Below, piece by piece: positions 8,097-17,174 of a DNA stretch of 49,260 nucleotides (the stretch's first letter is position 1; each line of letters opens with the position of its first letter). Origin of the DNA: a bacterium. GTDB lineage: Bacteria; Zhuqueibacterota; Zhuqueibacteria; Zhuqueibacterales; Geothermadaptataceae. The translations under genes and the position numbers were made by a program. The DNA is taken from NCBI GenBank assembly GCA_024275575.1, contig JAJRYV010000023.1:1-49260 (forward strand), written 5' to 3'. The notes under the pieces were generated by a model that did no database searches, had not been told where the DNA came from, and saw nothing but the letters and a program-made list of their open reading frames with translations.

Positions 8097-9482
8097 GTGG
8101 ACACCCAATTTATACAATTCATTTTTTCAGCAGCTCTGATCATTTTTTCTTGTGTGCATGCACAAAAAACAGATGAACATGAGAAATTCATCGATGAGCT
8201 TTATCAAACGACATTAAAAAATGGTGCAACATACGATTTACTCGGGCAGCTTTGCCATAAATTCCCCAGCCGCCTCAGTGGTTCTCCGGGAGCTGCTGCG
8301 GCAATTGAATGGACAAAAACGGTGATGCAGCAATACGGCTTCGACCGTGTTTTTCTGCAGGACGTCATGGTTCCCCATTGGGTGCGTGGCGCCAGGGAAC
8401 AGGCGGCGATCATCAGTGGTAGGCAGCGTACAGAACTCAATGTGCTGGCGTTGGGGCGGTCTGTCGCCACCCCTGCCGGCGGCATCACTGCAGAGGTTGT
8501 TGCGGTAACCTCGCTGGCCGAAGTTGCCGAATTTGGTCGTGAGAAAATCGCCGGGAAAATCGTCTTTTACAACCGGCCGTTTGCGCAGGAATTTGTGAAC
8601 ACATTTCGTGGATATGTCGCCACTGTCGATCAGCGCTCGAAAGGCGCCTCGACAGCAGCAAAATTAGGCGCTGTAGCCGTGGTCATCCGTTCCGTCGGTA
8701 CCGGTGATGATGATTTTCCGCATACGGGATCGCTGCATTACGCAAAGGATTCAGCAAGAATTCCGGCGGCAGCTCTGAGCTCCCATGGCGCCGATCAACT
8801 TGCACGACGATTGCTCAAAACCCCAAATCTCAGGTTTTTCCTCAAGCTCCATTGTCAATATCTGCCTGATGTGAAATCACACAACGTTATCGGCGAGATT
8901 ACCGGCAGTGAAAATCCCGATCAATTTATCATGCTTGGCGGCCATATCGACGCCTGGGATACAGGACAGGGCGCCCACGACGACGGCGCCGGCACGATGC
9001 AGACGATTTCAGCCTTGCGAACCTTGCAGCAAATGGGATACAAACCTAAAAATACTTTGCGTGCGGTGATGTTTATCAATGAAGAAAACGGATTGCGCGG
9101 TGGCGGAAAATATGCTGAACTCGCGGTGCAAAACAAAGAAAAACACCTCGTCGCCATCGAGTCTGATGCCGGCGGATTTACACCACGAGCGTTCGGTATC
9201 AAAGGCGGGGATTCATCCCTTGCAAAAATCCGTACCTGGCTCGATTATTTCCCCGATAATACCATTACCGCTATCAAAGCGGGCCACGGCGGCGCCGATA
9301 TCAATCCGCTAAATCGTGCCGACGGCACACCTGTCGTCGGTTTCATCCCGGATTCGCAACGCTATTTTGATTATCATCATTCACCGGCAGATATTTTCAG
9401 TGCGATAAACCGCCGTGAACTGGAATTGGGTACGGCCTCGCTCGCTGCGCTCATTTATTTGGTGGATCAGTTTGGAATGTAA
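8097..9482 (+). CDS. Secreted M28-family zinc aminopeptidase with PA-type insert
   Basis: GTG 8097 has GGAG six bases upstream; TTG 8085 is the other choice. The N-terminus (IQFIFSAALIIFSCVHAQ) is a signal peptide. Residues about 120-250 form a protease-associated-type domain. The catalytic M28 domain follows: HIDAWDTGQGAHDDGAG near residue 283 supplies zinc ligands and the bridging Asp, and NEENG near residue 328 supplies the catalytic Glu and another ligand. The late HHSPADIF supplies the final His. The length is normal for a PA-containing glutamate carboxypeptidase- or plasma-carboxypeptidase-like enzyme. It probably cleaves N- or C-terminal residues from peptides outside the cytoplasm. 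It stands alone on + between the cytochrome island and the convergent tRNA-Sec. Confidence 0.88.
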   Translation: MDTQFIQFIFSAALIIFSCVHAQKTDEHEKFIDELYQTTLKNGATYDLLGQLCHKFPSRLSGSPGAAAAIEWTKTVMQQYGFDRVFLQDVMVPHWVRGAREQAAIISGRQRTELNVLALGRSVATPAGGITAEVVAVTSLAEVAEFGREKIAGKIVFYNRPFAQEFVNTFRGYVATVDQRSKGASTAAKLGAVAVVIRSVGTGDDDFPHTGSLHYAKDSARIPAAALSSHGADQLARRLLKTPNLRFFLKLHCQYLPDVKSHNVIGEITGSENPDQFIMLGGHIDAWDTGQGAHDDGAGTMQTISALRTLQQMGYKPKNTLRAVMFINEENGLRGGGKYAELAVQNKEKHLVAIESDAGGFTPRAFGIKGGDSSLAKIRTWLDYFPDNTITAIKAGHGGADINPLNRADGTPVVGFIPDSQRYFDYHHSPADIFSAINRRELELGTASLAALIYLVDQFGM

Positions 9483-9510
9483 TTCGCCCCTGCCGGCGGA
9501 AGGAAATTAG

Positions 9511-9605
9511 CGGGAACGTGTGGGAATCGAACCCACCTGCCCGGGCAGAACCCGGGCACAACGGTTTTGAAGACCGCGGCCACCACCAGATGTGCATGCG
9601 CTCCC
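9511..9605 (-). tRNA. selC: tRNA-Sec (anticodon TCA)
   Basis: On the minus strand the anticodon loop is CTTCAAA with anticodon TCA (9568-9570 on +), identical to the loop of bacterial selC. The variable arm is long: TGCCCGGG pairs with CCCGGGCA in 8 base pairs (9538-9558 on +). The T arm is GTGGG-TTCGATT-CCCAC. The acceptor begins GGGAGCGC and ends CGTTCCC plus discriminator G, giving an extended stem with one G-U and a mismatch at its base. The D arm pairs only with a bulge. No CCA is encoded. At 95 nt it has the usual length. selB lies 2 kb away on the same strand. Confidence 0.95.
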
Positions 9606-9684
9606 GAAAGAGTTGACAATAAACGAAAGTTTCGAAAAAGAGGCAAGGCCTAAAGTGAGCTGTTTTGAGGGGGAAAATCGATTT

Positions 9685-10827
9685 TCAATATGCAAGTTGA
9701 AAACGAAAAGTATTGAGCATGAGCGCAAGGTTGATGTTCATCGGTTCCAGGCGCAGTGTATAGTTGAAAAATTCCCGCCGCAGGGGATAACCTTTTCGCA
9801 TTTCGTTAAAAAGTTCCATCCGTTGCTCTGGGGTAAACTCATATAGTAGTCGCATCCGGGCGTCTGTCTTTTTTAGCCCGCTTATGGGTGTTAGCGCCTC
9901 ATAAAGCGCATTTTCGATCCCGGCGTCAGCGCGAATAGTCAAATTCGGCTGTTCCACTTCCGGCAAGCGTGGTACCCAATCCGGTGTGAAATCGAAATGG
10001 CGGCAAAAAATATCGTGGATAATTTTTGTCCCGTTGGCCTTGCCCTCCAAGGAATATCCGGCGATATGCGGTGTGGCAATATCCGTGTGCCGCAGCAAAT
10101 CCACATCGATATCCGGCTCGTTTTCCCAAACATCGAGTACAAGCGCGGCGCCGGCATGCTCCTTTTTCCAGCGCAAAAGGGCGGTATTATCGATCACTGC
10201 ACCACGACAGGTGTTGATGAGCAAGACATCTTCACGCAGTTTTGCTAACCGGCCGGCAGCAAATAAATGAAAGGTTTGATCTTGCCCCGACCGTATGAGT
10301 GGCACATGTAAAGTGATAATGTCGGCCTGCATGAGAGCGTCCAATTCGATAAAATTTTCGCCGGCCTGCCGGCGTTCGAGCGGCGGGTCGTTTTTTAAAA
10401 CCTGCAAACCGCAGGCTTGTGCCAGACGCACGACGCGGCTGCCCACATTGCCCACCCCGATGACCCCGATCGTCAATTCCCCAAGCTGCATGCCGCGTTC
10501 GATTGCAAGCTGCGCGATCGCTGCGAAAACGTGCTCGGCAACAGCGTCGGCGTTGCAGCCGGCAGCGTTGGCAAAGGTTATTCCCGCACTTTTGAGAAAT
10601 GACGTATCGATGTGGTCGGTGCCGATGGTTGCGGTGCCAACAAATTGGATGGTGCTGTTTTTCAAAAGGCGCTCATCAACACGCACAGTCGAGCGTACGA
10701 TGAGTGCATCGGCGTCACCGAGGATTGCCGCTGTGATTTTAGCTGCCGGCAGCAAATGGATTTCACCGAATTGCCCAAAGGCTACGTCGCCAAAAGCGAT
10801 GTGTTCATCGACGATGATTTTTAACAT
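9685..10827 (-). CDS. pdxB: Erythronate-4-phosphate dehydrogenase
   Basis: The 380-residue product is a D-2-hydroxyacid dehydrogenase of the PdxB type, which oxidises 4-phospho-erythronate in the DXP-dependent route to pyridoxal phosphate. Visible features are FVGTATIGTDHID near residue 80, NAAGCNADAVAEHV typical of PdxB, the NAD-binding GVIGVGNVGSRV, NTCRGAVID, and the catalytic His in TPHIAGYSLEGK. A C-terminal dimerisation-type extension (YEFTPEQRMELFNEMRKGYP) is present, as in PdxB and unlike short hydroxyacid dehydrogenases. ATG 10827 begins directly with MLKIIVDEHIAFG. It lies between tRNA-Sec and the selB operon on the same strand. PLP is the cofactor of SelA, a possible metabolic link, but co-regulation is not shown. 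Confidence 0.88.
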   Translation of the reverse strand: MLKIIVDEHIAFGDVAFGQFGEIHLLPAAKITAAILGDADALIVRSTVRVDERLLKNSTIQFVGTATIGTDHIDTSFLKSAGITFANAAGCNADAVAEHVFAAIAQLAIERGMQLGELTIGVIGVGNVGSRVVRLAQACGLQVLKNDPPLERRQAGENFIELDALMQADIITLHVPLIRSGQDQTFHLFAAGRLAKLREDVLLINTCRGAVIDNTALLRWKKEHAGAALVLDVWENEPDIDVDLLRHTDIATPHIAGYSLEGKANGTKIIHDIFCRHFDFTPDWVPRLPEVEQPNLTIRADAGIENALYEALTPISGLKKTDARMRLLYEFTPEQRMELFNEMRKGYPLRREFFNYTLRLEPMNINLALMLNTFRFQLAY

Positions 10828-10900
10828 ATTAGCCTGATCATTGATTCGAAGCCGTGCTTTTATTGATAAACCCTGGTAGTCGCATCAAACTACAGGTTCT

Positions 10901-11605
10901 TCAATTTTGTTTTTTATGCAATGATTTTTTGCTGTCACCGGTGATGATCCAGTAACCTGCCCAGATGCAAATCAGGCCGATAAATTCTGTGATATAAAGC
11001 ACTTCAACATGCCCTGCGCGTGCGGAGGCACCACCGATGCCGGGCAGTAACCCGCCGATAGCGATGAAAACATTGCCGCCAAAACGGTTTTTATATGCCG
11101 CGCCCAGTTGCCGGTATTTCCAAGCTGACCACACTGCACCGCCCACGAGGAAAACGAAAGCGAATGTATTGATAAACGGCGAAAAAAGACGCACCCACTG
11201 CCACTGCAAAACATTGCCCGAAAGCCGTGCACCATCAACCAATGCGGTATTTACCGGTGATACCAGCACACAGATCGATGCAGTAAAGATGAGCGCGACG
11301 ATCGCCATCATCCAGCGTTTTGCTGCGGTATCACGCATGAGCAGGTAAACTGTTCCGAGTGCCAGCGGCGCGCCGCCGAGCAAAGCACCGCTGATGTACC
11401 ACAATTTAAAAACGATGACATGCCAGCCCAAAAGCGTCGTCAGGCTTTCCAGCAAAGTGCCAAGCCCAAACGCAACCACTCAGGCAAACCACCAGAATAA
11501 ATAGAGCGCCGATGGTTTTTGCCGCCAGTGGCGCCACATTTTCAGGCTGAAAAAAAGAGCGATGCATGTCGTCAGCAACGGGATGTAGTGAATCAGATTT
11601 TTCAT
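10901..11605 (-). pseudogene. Seven-helix membrane protein with in-frame TGA, overlapping selB
   Basis: ATG 11605 overlaps the shifted-frame stop of selB as ATGA. The 235-codon frame encodes roughly seven hydrophobic segments (for example IHYIPLLTTCIALFFSL, LWYISGALLGGAPLALGTVYLLM, VFIAIGGLLPGIGG) and a basic tail (KKSLHKKQN). Codon 42 (11480-11482) is TGA, but coding sequence is obvious on both sides: ALYLFWWFA before it and VVAFGLGTLLES after it. A start at GTG 11479 would remove the first helix. GGA to TGA would restore a Gly-rich helix. Because selB and selC are adjacent, selenocysteine insertion must be considered. A weak stem (GGCTT/AAGCC) begins 14 bases after the TGA, but no canonical SECIS loop is evident. 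The function is unknown. Confidence 0.7.
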
Positions 11606-13520
11606 TCTTCGGCTCCAATTCCCGGAAAACGCAGGTCACCTTCACGGGTGGTTATTTCAAGACTGTCAAAATAATTGAGCAGGGGCAGGGCATATTTGCG
11701 GCTGACGTCATCGATTATTTTTTAAATTCCGCCACGGTGATTTGGCCGTTTTTCTGTAAATAGTGGATCAGTCGTGCGCGCGCTGTCGCTACCGCCTGTT
11801 GGTGAAAATAGAGTTCGCCGCTGATGCGTATGGCATTACCCTCGACAGCGAGCAGGTTCAACAAACCGGCGACAGCGGTAACGTCGTGATTGAATTTCGC
11901 CGCAAACTCGGCGACAGACGGCGGCGCGAATGCACTTTGCTCCAGCATCCCGGCAATTTCTTCTTTCAATGTTTTTTGTTCGTTGCTTAACTGGACAGTA
12001 AAATTTTTCAGGCGCAAAAATCCACCGGATTCGGCCAGCCTGTTTTCTGCGATCATTTTATCGAAACAAAACTGTAAAAACGGGGCGGCATAGTGTTTAT
12101 CCAGTTTTTGCACCAGCTCTGCTTTGCTGATGCCGATCTGCACCGGATTCTGCTGATGGAAATCGGCCAAAAGCTGTTCGATTCGTTGCTGAAAGTGTTG
12201 ATAACGCAGGGCGTGTGTCAGGCTTTTTTTGCTGATTCTCCATAAAATATTTTGTTTTTCCAGTAATGTGATTTGGTCGCTGACGATTTTTCCCGCCAGC
12301 CCTGTTTTGGCGATGATTTCCTGGTGTGTCGCCAAACCTGCAGCACTACGTAGGAATTGTTCCTGAATCAGCTCGGCAGGGTCTTCTTTTTCCAGCGCAT
12401 GCAATCGTTGTAAAGTCTCATCGAGCGTTTTACGTTTCAATGGCGCTGGTTGCATATCGAGAATGACGCCGCCACCGAGGGTGAGCATCGGGGAATACTG
12501 GCGGATGACAAACAGATCGAGACGCCGCGCCGCGAGGCTTTTCTCCAGGGTGATCTGAACGAAGTCAGTGGTGCCGGCGCTGACTTTTTGTCCTTTTAAC
12601 GGCCGAATACGCCCCATGATTTCGGCAGTACCGCAGTGGATGCGCACGCGTGTATTGGATTTAAGATCAGGACTGCTTTTGAGCAGCGTCACTTTACCCT
12701 GGAATTTTTTCGAGGCTTTAAACAGACCCGGCGCTGCCAAAACATCACCGCGGGCGATTTTATCTCTCGCGATACCGTGCAGGTTTATCGCCGCTCGGTC
12801 GCCGCTGGTTACCTGTTGAGTTTCGCTGTTATGTTTTTGAATGCCGCGAATGCGGCTTTTTTTCCCGGCGGGCAGAATCTCGATTTCGTCACCGACGCTC
12901 AATTCTCCGGATAAAATCGATCCGGTTACGACGGTGCCGAATCCTTTCATGGAAAAGCTGCGATCGACGGGCAGCCAGAAAATGCCGCGATCATGCCGCG
13001 GCGGCAGTTCCTGCAGCAAGCGGGGCAAGGCATTTTTCAATTCAGCAATACCGGAACCGGTGGTTGCGGAAACAGGGAAAATCGGCGCTTTTTCGAGAAA
13101 GGTGCCCTGTCGCAAATTTTCGATATCCTCTTGCACCAGCGCCAGCCAGTCTGCCTCCACCAAATCGATTTTGTTGATGATGACAATGCCGCGGCGAATG
13201 TGCAAAATTTTCAGAATGTCGAGATGTTCCCGCGTTTGCGGCATGACACCGTCATCGGCGGCGATGACAAACAAAACCAGATCGATGGTTGAGACACCGG
13301 CCACCATGTTTTTAATGAATTTTTCATGCCCGGGCACATCGATAATCGTTGCGTTATCACTGAAATGGGCGAAACCGATGTCGATTGTCAGACCGCGTTT
13401 TTGCTCCTCTTTTAGCCGGTCCGTATTGATACCGGTAAGCGCTTTGACGAGTGCTGTTTTCCCGTGGTCGATGTGGCCGGCAGTGCCGATGATTAGATGC
13501 TGCGGCGTAGAGTTGGGCAA
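11602..13520 (-). CDS. selB: Selenocysteine-specific elongation factor SelB, frameshifted near its end
   Basis: SelB is the GTPase that brings Sec-tRNA to UGA codons marked by a SECIS hairpin. G-box motifs are [11 protein letters not shown] (G1, residues about 12-22), [12 protein letters not shown] (G3), NKID (G4) and SATTGSG (G5); winged-helix domains make up the C-terminal half. Start TTG 13520 is chosen because GGAG lies 8 bases upstream and the GTPase fold begins at once; an in-frame TTG at 13631 would add an unlikely leader. In frame, the protein stops at TAA 11715-11717 after 601 residues. In the -1 frame, 38 more residues ([19 protein letters not shown]...) match the normal SelB end, giving 639. 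The shift occurs at a run of six A (11718-11723). This may be a homopolymer error or real -1 slippage. Confidence 0.9.
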
Positions 13521-13648
13521 AAAGAAATCTCCGTTTGTTGAAAAATGAAAGGGAATATAAAACTTCCGGCGGGGCTTTTCAACGAATTGTTCGAGGGTGT
13601 CGCTTTGACTTGTTGCATCGCTCAGGAACAATGCCTAAGCAGGTTTGT

Positions 13649-14392
13649 TTATGACACAGCGCTGACTGAAATCAACGGCATGCTCTCCGCATGCCACGGT
13701 TCCCCGGAAAAAGCGCCGTAAAAACTGTTTTTCCTGAAACCGGCGCTTTGCAGCATTGCTTCCATTTCATTTTTTAGCAATGGGTACAGTTCGACTTCAT
13801 TTTCAATTTGCCGTGCTTCTTCTTTGAGGGTCAAAACCGTTTTAAAGGTGATTTTGTTGCGCTCAGCATTGTAGGAATAATAGCGTTCAAAGCGGATTTG
13901 CTCATTTTCGATCACCGGCAATTGCGGCAGTTTTTGCCGCAATGCACGATCATAATTGACAATTTGCACAAAGAGCCTGCCGCCGCTCTGCAAACGCTGC
14001 CGCGCCTGTTGAAAAAATATTTCAAACTGCCCGGGCGAATCCAGATGCACGAGCGTATTGCCAAAGCAGATGACGGCGTCGAACGTTTGCGTTACGAAAT
14101 GCTGCCCAAAATCGAGCATATCAACGCGGATAAAATCGATTTTGCGGTTGGACGAGGTCGCTTTTTGCCGGGCGATTTCCAGCATCTCCTCATCGAGATC
14201 GAGGGCTGCCACATGATCAAATTTTTGCGCCAGTTGCCGGCAGAGATTGCCGGTGCCGCAACCGATTTCCAACGCCGATTTCCCGGCACAACCGCCCAAA
14301 ATGTGTGCGTCGATAAATTCGGCCTGCACTGGAGCGGCTTTGAAAATTAAATCATAATAGCGTGCGATGCTGGTGTAAAATTTTTTAGACAT
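13649..14392 (-). CDS. Class I SAM-dependent methyltransferase
   Basis: ATG 14392 (MSKKFYTSIARYYDLIFK) is chosen because the family begins with this 'YDLIF' helix. The longer upstream frame runs into the neighbouring lipoprotein gene and lacks a ribosome-binding site. Motif I for S-adenosylmethionine is ALEIGCGTGNL near residue 40, with an acidic motif II (VAALDLDEEML) and DAVICFGNTLVHL as motif IV. At 247 residues it is a typical small-molecule methyltransferase of the Methyltransf_25/11 type. The substrate is unknown. It is co-directional with selB (128-base gap) and lies 37 bases after the NrfJ-like lipoprotein, suggesting a shared transcript. Confidence 0.8.
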   Translation of the reverse strand: MSKKFYTSIARYYDLIFKAAPVQAEFIDAHILGGCAGKSALEIGCGTGNLCRQLAQKFDHVAALDLDEEMLEIARQKATSSNRKIDFIRVDMLDFGQHFVTQTFDAVICFGNTLVHLDSPGQFEIFFQQARQRLQSGGRLFVQIVNYDRALRQKLPQLPVIENEQIRFERYYSYNAERNKITFKTVLTLKEEARQIENEVELYPLLKNEMEAMLQSAGFRKNSFYGAFSGEPWHAESMPLISVSAVS

Positions 14393-14429
14393 GTCAGTGA
14401 GAATTTTGTTTTGTGAAGAATTATTCAGG

Positions 14430-15140
14430 CTACATGCCTTTTTGCAGTTGTGCGTCTTCCATGATAACCTCGTAGAGATAGCCGGCGCCGAAATCTTTGT
14501 TGAGGGAAATCGTACCGGTAAATTTGACGATATCACCGACTTTCACCTTGTCCTGCGTCGTTATCGACAGATCGAGTTTTTCACTGCTGTCTTTGGGATT
14601 TTGAATATGCAGGAAGTTTTTATTCATGATTTCAGGCAGAAATTTGGTCACTTTCCCGGAAACCGTTACACGTTTGTTGGCATATTTTTCCTTGTTGCCG
14701 AAAAGTTCCGCCAGGGGGAGTTCGCCTGCAACCGTTTCGACCGGCCCTTTGGCCAGCATATCGGGCTGCATTTTTTTAAATGGTTTTATGGCCAGACCAC
14801 TACCCGGAGCCTGTGCCTGCCGCCTTACGCTTTGCACAAAATAAATTTTGTCGAATGTCCGGTTCAGTTCCTTGCTGTGGAAATCACGCATTTCCAGACC
14901 GTGATCATGATAGATCGCTTCGCCCTGGTTGACTGTCGTTTTGGTGCAGGCCAGCCAGTAGCTGGCGGAGGGGGATTTAACTTTTAAATAAGTGTAAGAA
15001 GTCGCTTGTATCACTTCATCGACAACGACTTGCTGAGCAGCGCCCGCTAAAGTATTTTGTTGCCGGGCCGGTTTTTTTTGCTCGCACGCGAGGGTTAATG
15101 CAAATGCCACAATAATTAAAAATGCGAATTTAACTTTCAT
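14430..15140 (-). CDS. NrfJ-like plus OB-fold lipoprotein, intact paralogue
   Basis: AGGA lies 7 bases before ATG 15140. The 236-residue protein has a lipoprotein signal with Cys in LTLACEQ. The NrfJ-like domain spans about residues 35-110 (VVVDEVIQATSYTYLKVKS; SKELNRTFDKIYFV). A linker is followed by an OB-fold-like domain at about 150-236 (KRVTVSGKVTKFL; KVKVGDIVKFTG; DFGAGYLYEVIMEDA). It matches the broken copy at 7090-7809 along its entire length, including the last 30 residues, and supplies the template showing that the other copy's TAA replaces a Glu codon. NrfJ-like proteins occur with periplasmic multihaem cytochromes. A periplasmic role in cytochrome function or maturation is inference. 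Confidence 0.75.
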   Translation of the reverse strand: MKVKFAFLIIVAFALTLACEQKKPARQQNTLAGAAQQVVVDEVIQATSYTYLKVKSPSASYWLACTKTTVNQGEAIYHDHGLEMRDFHSKELNRTFDKIYFVQSVRRQAQAPGSGLAIKPFKKMQPDMLAKGPVETVAGELPLAELFGNKEKYANKRVTVSGKVTKFLPEIMNKNFLHIQNPKDSSEKLDLSITTQDKVKVGDIVKFTGTISLNKDFGAGYLYEVIMEDAQLQKGM

Positions 15141-15339
15141 CAGTAATCCTTTGACAATTTGAGGTGGATGATTTTCGCGCTAATATAATAAAAAATCAAG
15201 AGATTGGAAAATTGTTTGTTAAAAAAATATCTTCATCTAACAGCAGAGCGGAGGCATTTACTGCGGCGCTGCAAAATTCTCTGAATTGACGCTGCACCTC
15301 ACAGGGAAATGCGGCGCCGAGTTCGGTGTTTTTTGTATT

Positions 15340-17094
15340 TTAGCGCAAAATAAAGACACCCTGTTTTTTATAGGGGGCGCTGCCGTGTTTCGTATAAGCG
15401 GTGTGCCCGTTGATGAAAACGTATTCGGGTTCATCGATTTTTAACCCGGATTTTGTTTTATTCATTTTATAAACCACCAGGTCGGCGAAATCATTGACAC
15501 GGATGCGGCCACGACCCAGCAGGCCTTTTTTGAGAAAATGCTGTGCGTTCTTTTTCCCGTCATAACTCTTCAACAAATCAGTCCAGTTTTTATCAGCGCG
15601 GATATTTTTTGCGATATACTGCGGCCGGTGCAGCCAATGCACAATTTTTTCAGCGAGGGGATGATAGCTCTTATTGTTATTTTCATGCGTCAGAACTGCG
15701 ATAGCGCCATCTGCGAGGGCGTCGCCCAGGGCAGTGGCCTGTTCATTCAGCGGAATATTTGCCAATGTATCGAGCGATACAACGAATGCAATATTGATGC
15801 GCAGCGACTGGTTTTTAAGCTTGTCGAGCGTATTTTTCAGGCGTTCATTGCGCTGCAAATCATATTCGACGAGCAGAGTCGTGTAACCTTTTTTCAAATA
15901 GTCTTCGACAAAAACATCATCGAGAAAACAGTCTCCGCAACCGGACGGCAACAGCCCGATCAAACCGGGCAGTACCAGCAACTCGCTGCCATCGATTTTT
16001 TTTTTCGCAGTGAACGAATGCATGTCACCAATATCCATAAAAACACCGTGTTTCTCCAGTTTCCAGTCGTGTGTGGATTCGATGTAATTGACGCCGAGAT
16101 CGCATTTAAACGGCTCCGGATTGATGCCGTCGAGAATTTTTACATCTTTGAGCAACAGGTCGAATAATTCTTTGTCATAGGTTGGCAATGCATCGTAAAG
16201 CCCCGGGTTCGCATGTTTGTAGCTTGTCGTCGCGATAGCGTGACAGGCTTCGAGAATAGCGATAAAGTTTAGTTTTACAAGAAATTCCGGCCCATCCTGA
16301 TACCAGCCGCCGGTTTCCAGCAATACCGTGCGTGTCCCCCATGATTGAAAGTTATCACCGAAAGCAGCCGGCATAAATTCCGCATCATAGCGGGAAATGT
16401 GTTCGTAAATATAGGGCGATAGCGCCTGATGCATGACCGAGGCCAGGCGTTTCGCCTCGATTCGGTTGCGATTGTTATTATGATTTTCATCAAATGGCGG
16501 CACCATCAGCGCGATGGCAGTCAATTTGTTGGTATTCTCGATCGTTCGCCGACCGTTCATATCGTGCAAATTGAGTCCGAACTCCGGTCGCAGCCGCTCG
16601 TGCAGTGATTTTAAAATACGCGCCTCGGGTGATGCCAGCTCGCGCGCATCGCGATTGAGATCGAGCCCCTGGGCGTTACGGCGCAGAAACAGTTCACTGC
16701 CGTCAGGATTTACCATGGGGATAAAATGCAGGGTTGCGCCGGCGAGAATTTCTCCGGCAAAAGGATTTTCTTTTTCAGTGAGTAGGAAATTAAAAATATC
16801 GATGAGCGCATTGGTCGCTGTGGGTTCGTTGCCGTGCATTTGCGACCACAGCAAAACTGAGCGTGGGCCATCGCCGATTGTGACGTGATAAATATCGCGG
16901 TTTTCAACGGATTCTCCCAGCAAATCGAGCTTGAAATCAGCAGGATAATCGCGGGCAAATTTTTTCAGAAACTTGATCAACTGTTTATGTTTCAGGTTTT
17001 GCGGCACTGGCGGCGATAGTTTGTACTGCTCAAAAAGGGCAGAAAGCTCCGCATGATGATAATCAATTCTTGGGGGGATCGACGAAGAATCCAT
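15340..17094 (-). CDS. M14-family zinc carboxypeptidase, cytoplasmic type
   Basis: AGGAAA lies just upstream of ATG 17094, and no signal peptide is seen. The M14 catalytic domain fills residues about 35-300: zinc ligands in MHGNEPTATN (HxxE), substrate-binding NPDGSELFLRRNAQGLDLNRD, third zinc ligand in NLHDMNG, and catalytic Glu in TVLLETGGW. The remaining 280 residues form a second region with ELLVLPGLIGLLPSGCGDCF and a C-terminal stretch (VYKMNKTKSGLKIDEPEYVF) that resembles the beta-sheet tails of amidohydrolases. At 584 residues it is longer than a minimal carboxypeptidase. It is the last of three minus-strand hydrolase genes, beside the D-aminoacylase-like gene. Peptide or cell-wall fragment turnover is a plausible role. 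Confidence 0.82.
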   Translation of the reverse strand: MDSSSIPPRIDYHHAELSALFEQYKLSPPVPQNLKHKQLIKFLKKFARDYPADFKLDLLGESVENRDIYHVTIGDGPRSVLLWSQMHGNEPTATNALIDIFNFLLTEKENPFAGEILAGATLHFIPMVNPDGSELFLRRNAQGLDLNRDARELASPEARILKSLHERLRPEFGLNLHDMNGRRTIENTNKLTAIALMVPPFDENHNNNRNRIEAKRLASVMHQALSPYIYEHISRYDAEFMPAAFGDNFQSWGTRTVLLETGGWYQDGPEFLVKLNFIAILEACHAIATTSYKHANPGLYDALPTYDKELFDLLLKDVKILDGINPEPFKCDLGVNYIESTHDWKLEKHGVFMDIGDMHSFTAKKKIDGSELLVLPGLIGLLPSGCGDCFLDDVFVEDYLKKGYTTLLVEYDLQRNERLKNTLDKLKNQSLRINIAFVVSLDTLANIPLNEQATALGDALADGAIAVLTHENNNKSYHPLAEKIVHWLHRPQYIAKNIRADKNWTDLLKSYDGKKNAQHFLKKGLLGRGRIRVNDFADLVVYKMNKTKSGLKIDEPEYVFINGHTAYTKHGSAPYKKQGVFILR

Positions 17095-17174
17095 TGAAAT
17101 TTCCTGTTGTAGTGTTGCGTGTCTTTTAGTTAGTTTATTTTTCAGAAAATTGACAGGCCAAGCTTGTCGTTTGA

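Noticed and set aside
7850-8176. Possible 108-residue gene upstream of the M28 peptidase
   Set aside because: Composition is not protein-like, it overlaps the peptidase in another frame, and it has no ribosome-binding site.
10295-10837. 180-residue + strand frame opposite pdxB
   Set aside because: Ser/Ala/Arg-rich shadow of a well-conserved gene on the other strand.
1384-11482. Genome-wide reassignment of TGA to Trp or Gly
   Set aside because: TGA ends several genes at the expected place (32626-32628 before the next ATG, 34896-34898 at the normal transferase end), and two other breaks are TAA. The standard code fits better.
11411-11482. Bacterial SECIS after the TGA in the membrane-protein gene
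   Set aside because: The best stem (GGCTT/AAGCC with an inner GCA/TGC) has an asymmetric internal loop and no GGUC-type apical loop, so it is not listed as a feature.
12841-13548. 235-residue + strand frame opposite selB
   Set aside because: Antisense shadow; the selB frame has all GTPase motifs.
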